From Urechidicola croceus (GTDB lineage: Bacteria > Bacteroidota > Bacteroidia > Flavobacteriales > Flavobacteriaceae), in contig CAJIZG010000005.1 of NCBI GenBank assembly GCA_905181865.1, positions 310,001 through 374,000 on the forward strand: 64,000 nt of DNA, in the 5' to 3' direction. Made by a program: the position numbers and the translations under genes. The notes under the pieces were generated by a model. It was not told the DNA's origin. It saw nothing but the letters and a program-made list of their open reading frames with translations, and made no database searches. The stretch's first letter is position 1; each line of letters opens with the position of its first letter. Below, one piece after another: positions 63,486 to 64,000 of the stretch.

Positions 63486-64000
63486 TTAACCCACTGATCC
63501 TTCTAATGATATTTCTAATAATTTTTGTGCTTCTACGGCAAATTCCATTGGTAACTTATTCAACACATCTTTGCTAAAACCATTTACAATCAAAGCTATT
63601 GCCTTTTCTGTTTCAATGCCTCTTTGGTTACAATAGAATAATTGGTCTTCACCAATTTTACTTGTAGTTGCTTCATGCTCAATTTTAGCCGATTTGTTTT
63701 TTGATTCGATATAAGGAAAAGTATGTGCACCACATTTATTTCCCATTAGCAATGAATCACACTGTGAAAAATTACGTGCGTTTTCTGCTCTCGATCCAAT
63801 TTGAACGAGTCCTCTATAAGAGTTTTGAGATTTTCCAGCGGAGATTCCTTTAGAAATGATTGTACTCTTAGAGTTTTTGCCAAGATGAATCATTTTTGTT
63901 CCAGTATCGGCTTGTTGGTAATTGTTTGTAACAGCAATTGAATAAAATTCACCTACCGAATTATCTCCTTTTAAAATACAACTTGGATATTTCCAAGTAA
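63486..64000 (-). CDS. sufB: Fe-S cluster assembly protein SufB, C-terminal part
   Basis: The frame is open to the window edge, so only the last ~171 residues are present. [89 protein letters not shown] (quoted in part: [18 protein letters not shown]) and [21 protein letters not shown] are the SufB signature. First gene seen of the sufB-C-D operon. Confidence 0.95.
   Translation of the reverse strand, partial: TWKYPSCILKGDNSVGEFYSIAVTNNYQQADTGTKMIHLGKNSKSTIISKGISAGKSQNSYRGLVQIGSRAENARNFSQCDSLLMGNKCGAHTFPYIESKNKSAKIEHEATTSKIGEDQLFYCNQRGIETEKAIALIVNGFSKDVLNKLPMEFAVEAQKLLEISLEGSVG

Overview
The window is AT-rich DNA from a member of the Bacteroidota, most likely a marine Flavobacteriaceae. The evidence is a complete Bat (Bacteroides aerotolerance) operon, a type IX secretion (T9SS) sorting tail, an IPExxxVDY-family protein, Bacteroidota-type promoter boxes (TTTG/TAnnTTTG), A-rich translation starts without a Shine-Dalgarno sequence, and several lipoprotein sulfatases of the kind used on algal sulfated polysaccharides. 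No rRNA, tRNA, CRISPR array or prophage was seen.

Layout. 0-2.4 kb: two adjacent sulfatases (the first cut by the window edge). 2.5-7.6 kb: a PHP phosphoesterase fused to two ACT domains, then a DUF1501/DUF1800 pair on the minus strand. 7.7-8.3 kb: a broken HupE/UreJ-like gene. 8.3-11.1 kb: dCMP deaminase, C-terminal processing protease, LpxH. 11.2-19.7 kb: MoxR, DUF58, BatA-E operon, convergent with cvpA. 20-27.4 kb: small genes, a broken XRE regulator, SDR, thioredoxin-like protein, sulfatase, YraN, two LD-carboxypeptidases. 27.6-33.2 kb: MetG, two decayed genes of a DUF488 locus, Tex. 33.2-38.3 kb: sulfatase, an Rrf2 Fe-S regulator divergent from nadA-nadB. 38.3-43.0 kb: a decayed tract with a COX1-like membrane protein, a beta-helix enzyme and an IS1595-type transposase, interrupted by an intact ssb. 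43.1-51.0 kb: housekeeping (CBS protein, pyk, IPExxxVDY protein, rnc, fabF, acpP, purN, RNase H, sufS). 51.2-59.9 kb: an accessory module with an ECF-like sigma factor, a TPR membrane partner, two paralogous lipoproteins with a shared promoter motif, a PKD/beta-barrel protein and a TPR-CHAT protease. 59.9-64 kb: a serine hydrolase, then sufD, sufC and the end of sufB.

How the parts work together. acpP-fabF-rnc-(IPExxxVDY)-pyk is a housekeeping cluster. The moxR-bat operon encodes a chaperone-like ATPase plus VWA, TPR and membrane proteins of the inner membrane/periplasm. nadA-nadB makes quinolinate, with an Fe-S/NO-type regulator next door. The sigma-CHAT module looks like a self-contained envelope signalling unit lying between sufS and sufBCD.

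The most notable observations are (i) the sigma/lipoprotein/CHAT module with two copies of a two-box promoter motif GGTAACAAA-N11-ATTTATATAAGG at identical distance from the start codons, and (ii) the large number of broken genes (about nine recognisable remnants in 64 kb) next to fully intact housekeeping genes, including a decayed COX1-like membrane protein near an intact NsrR-like regulator that has a palindromic candidate operator.
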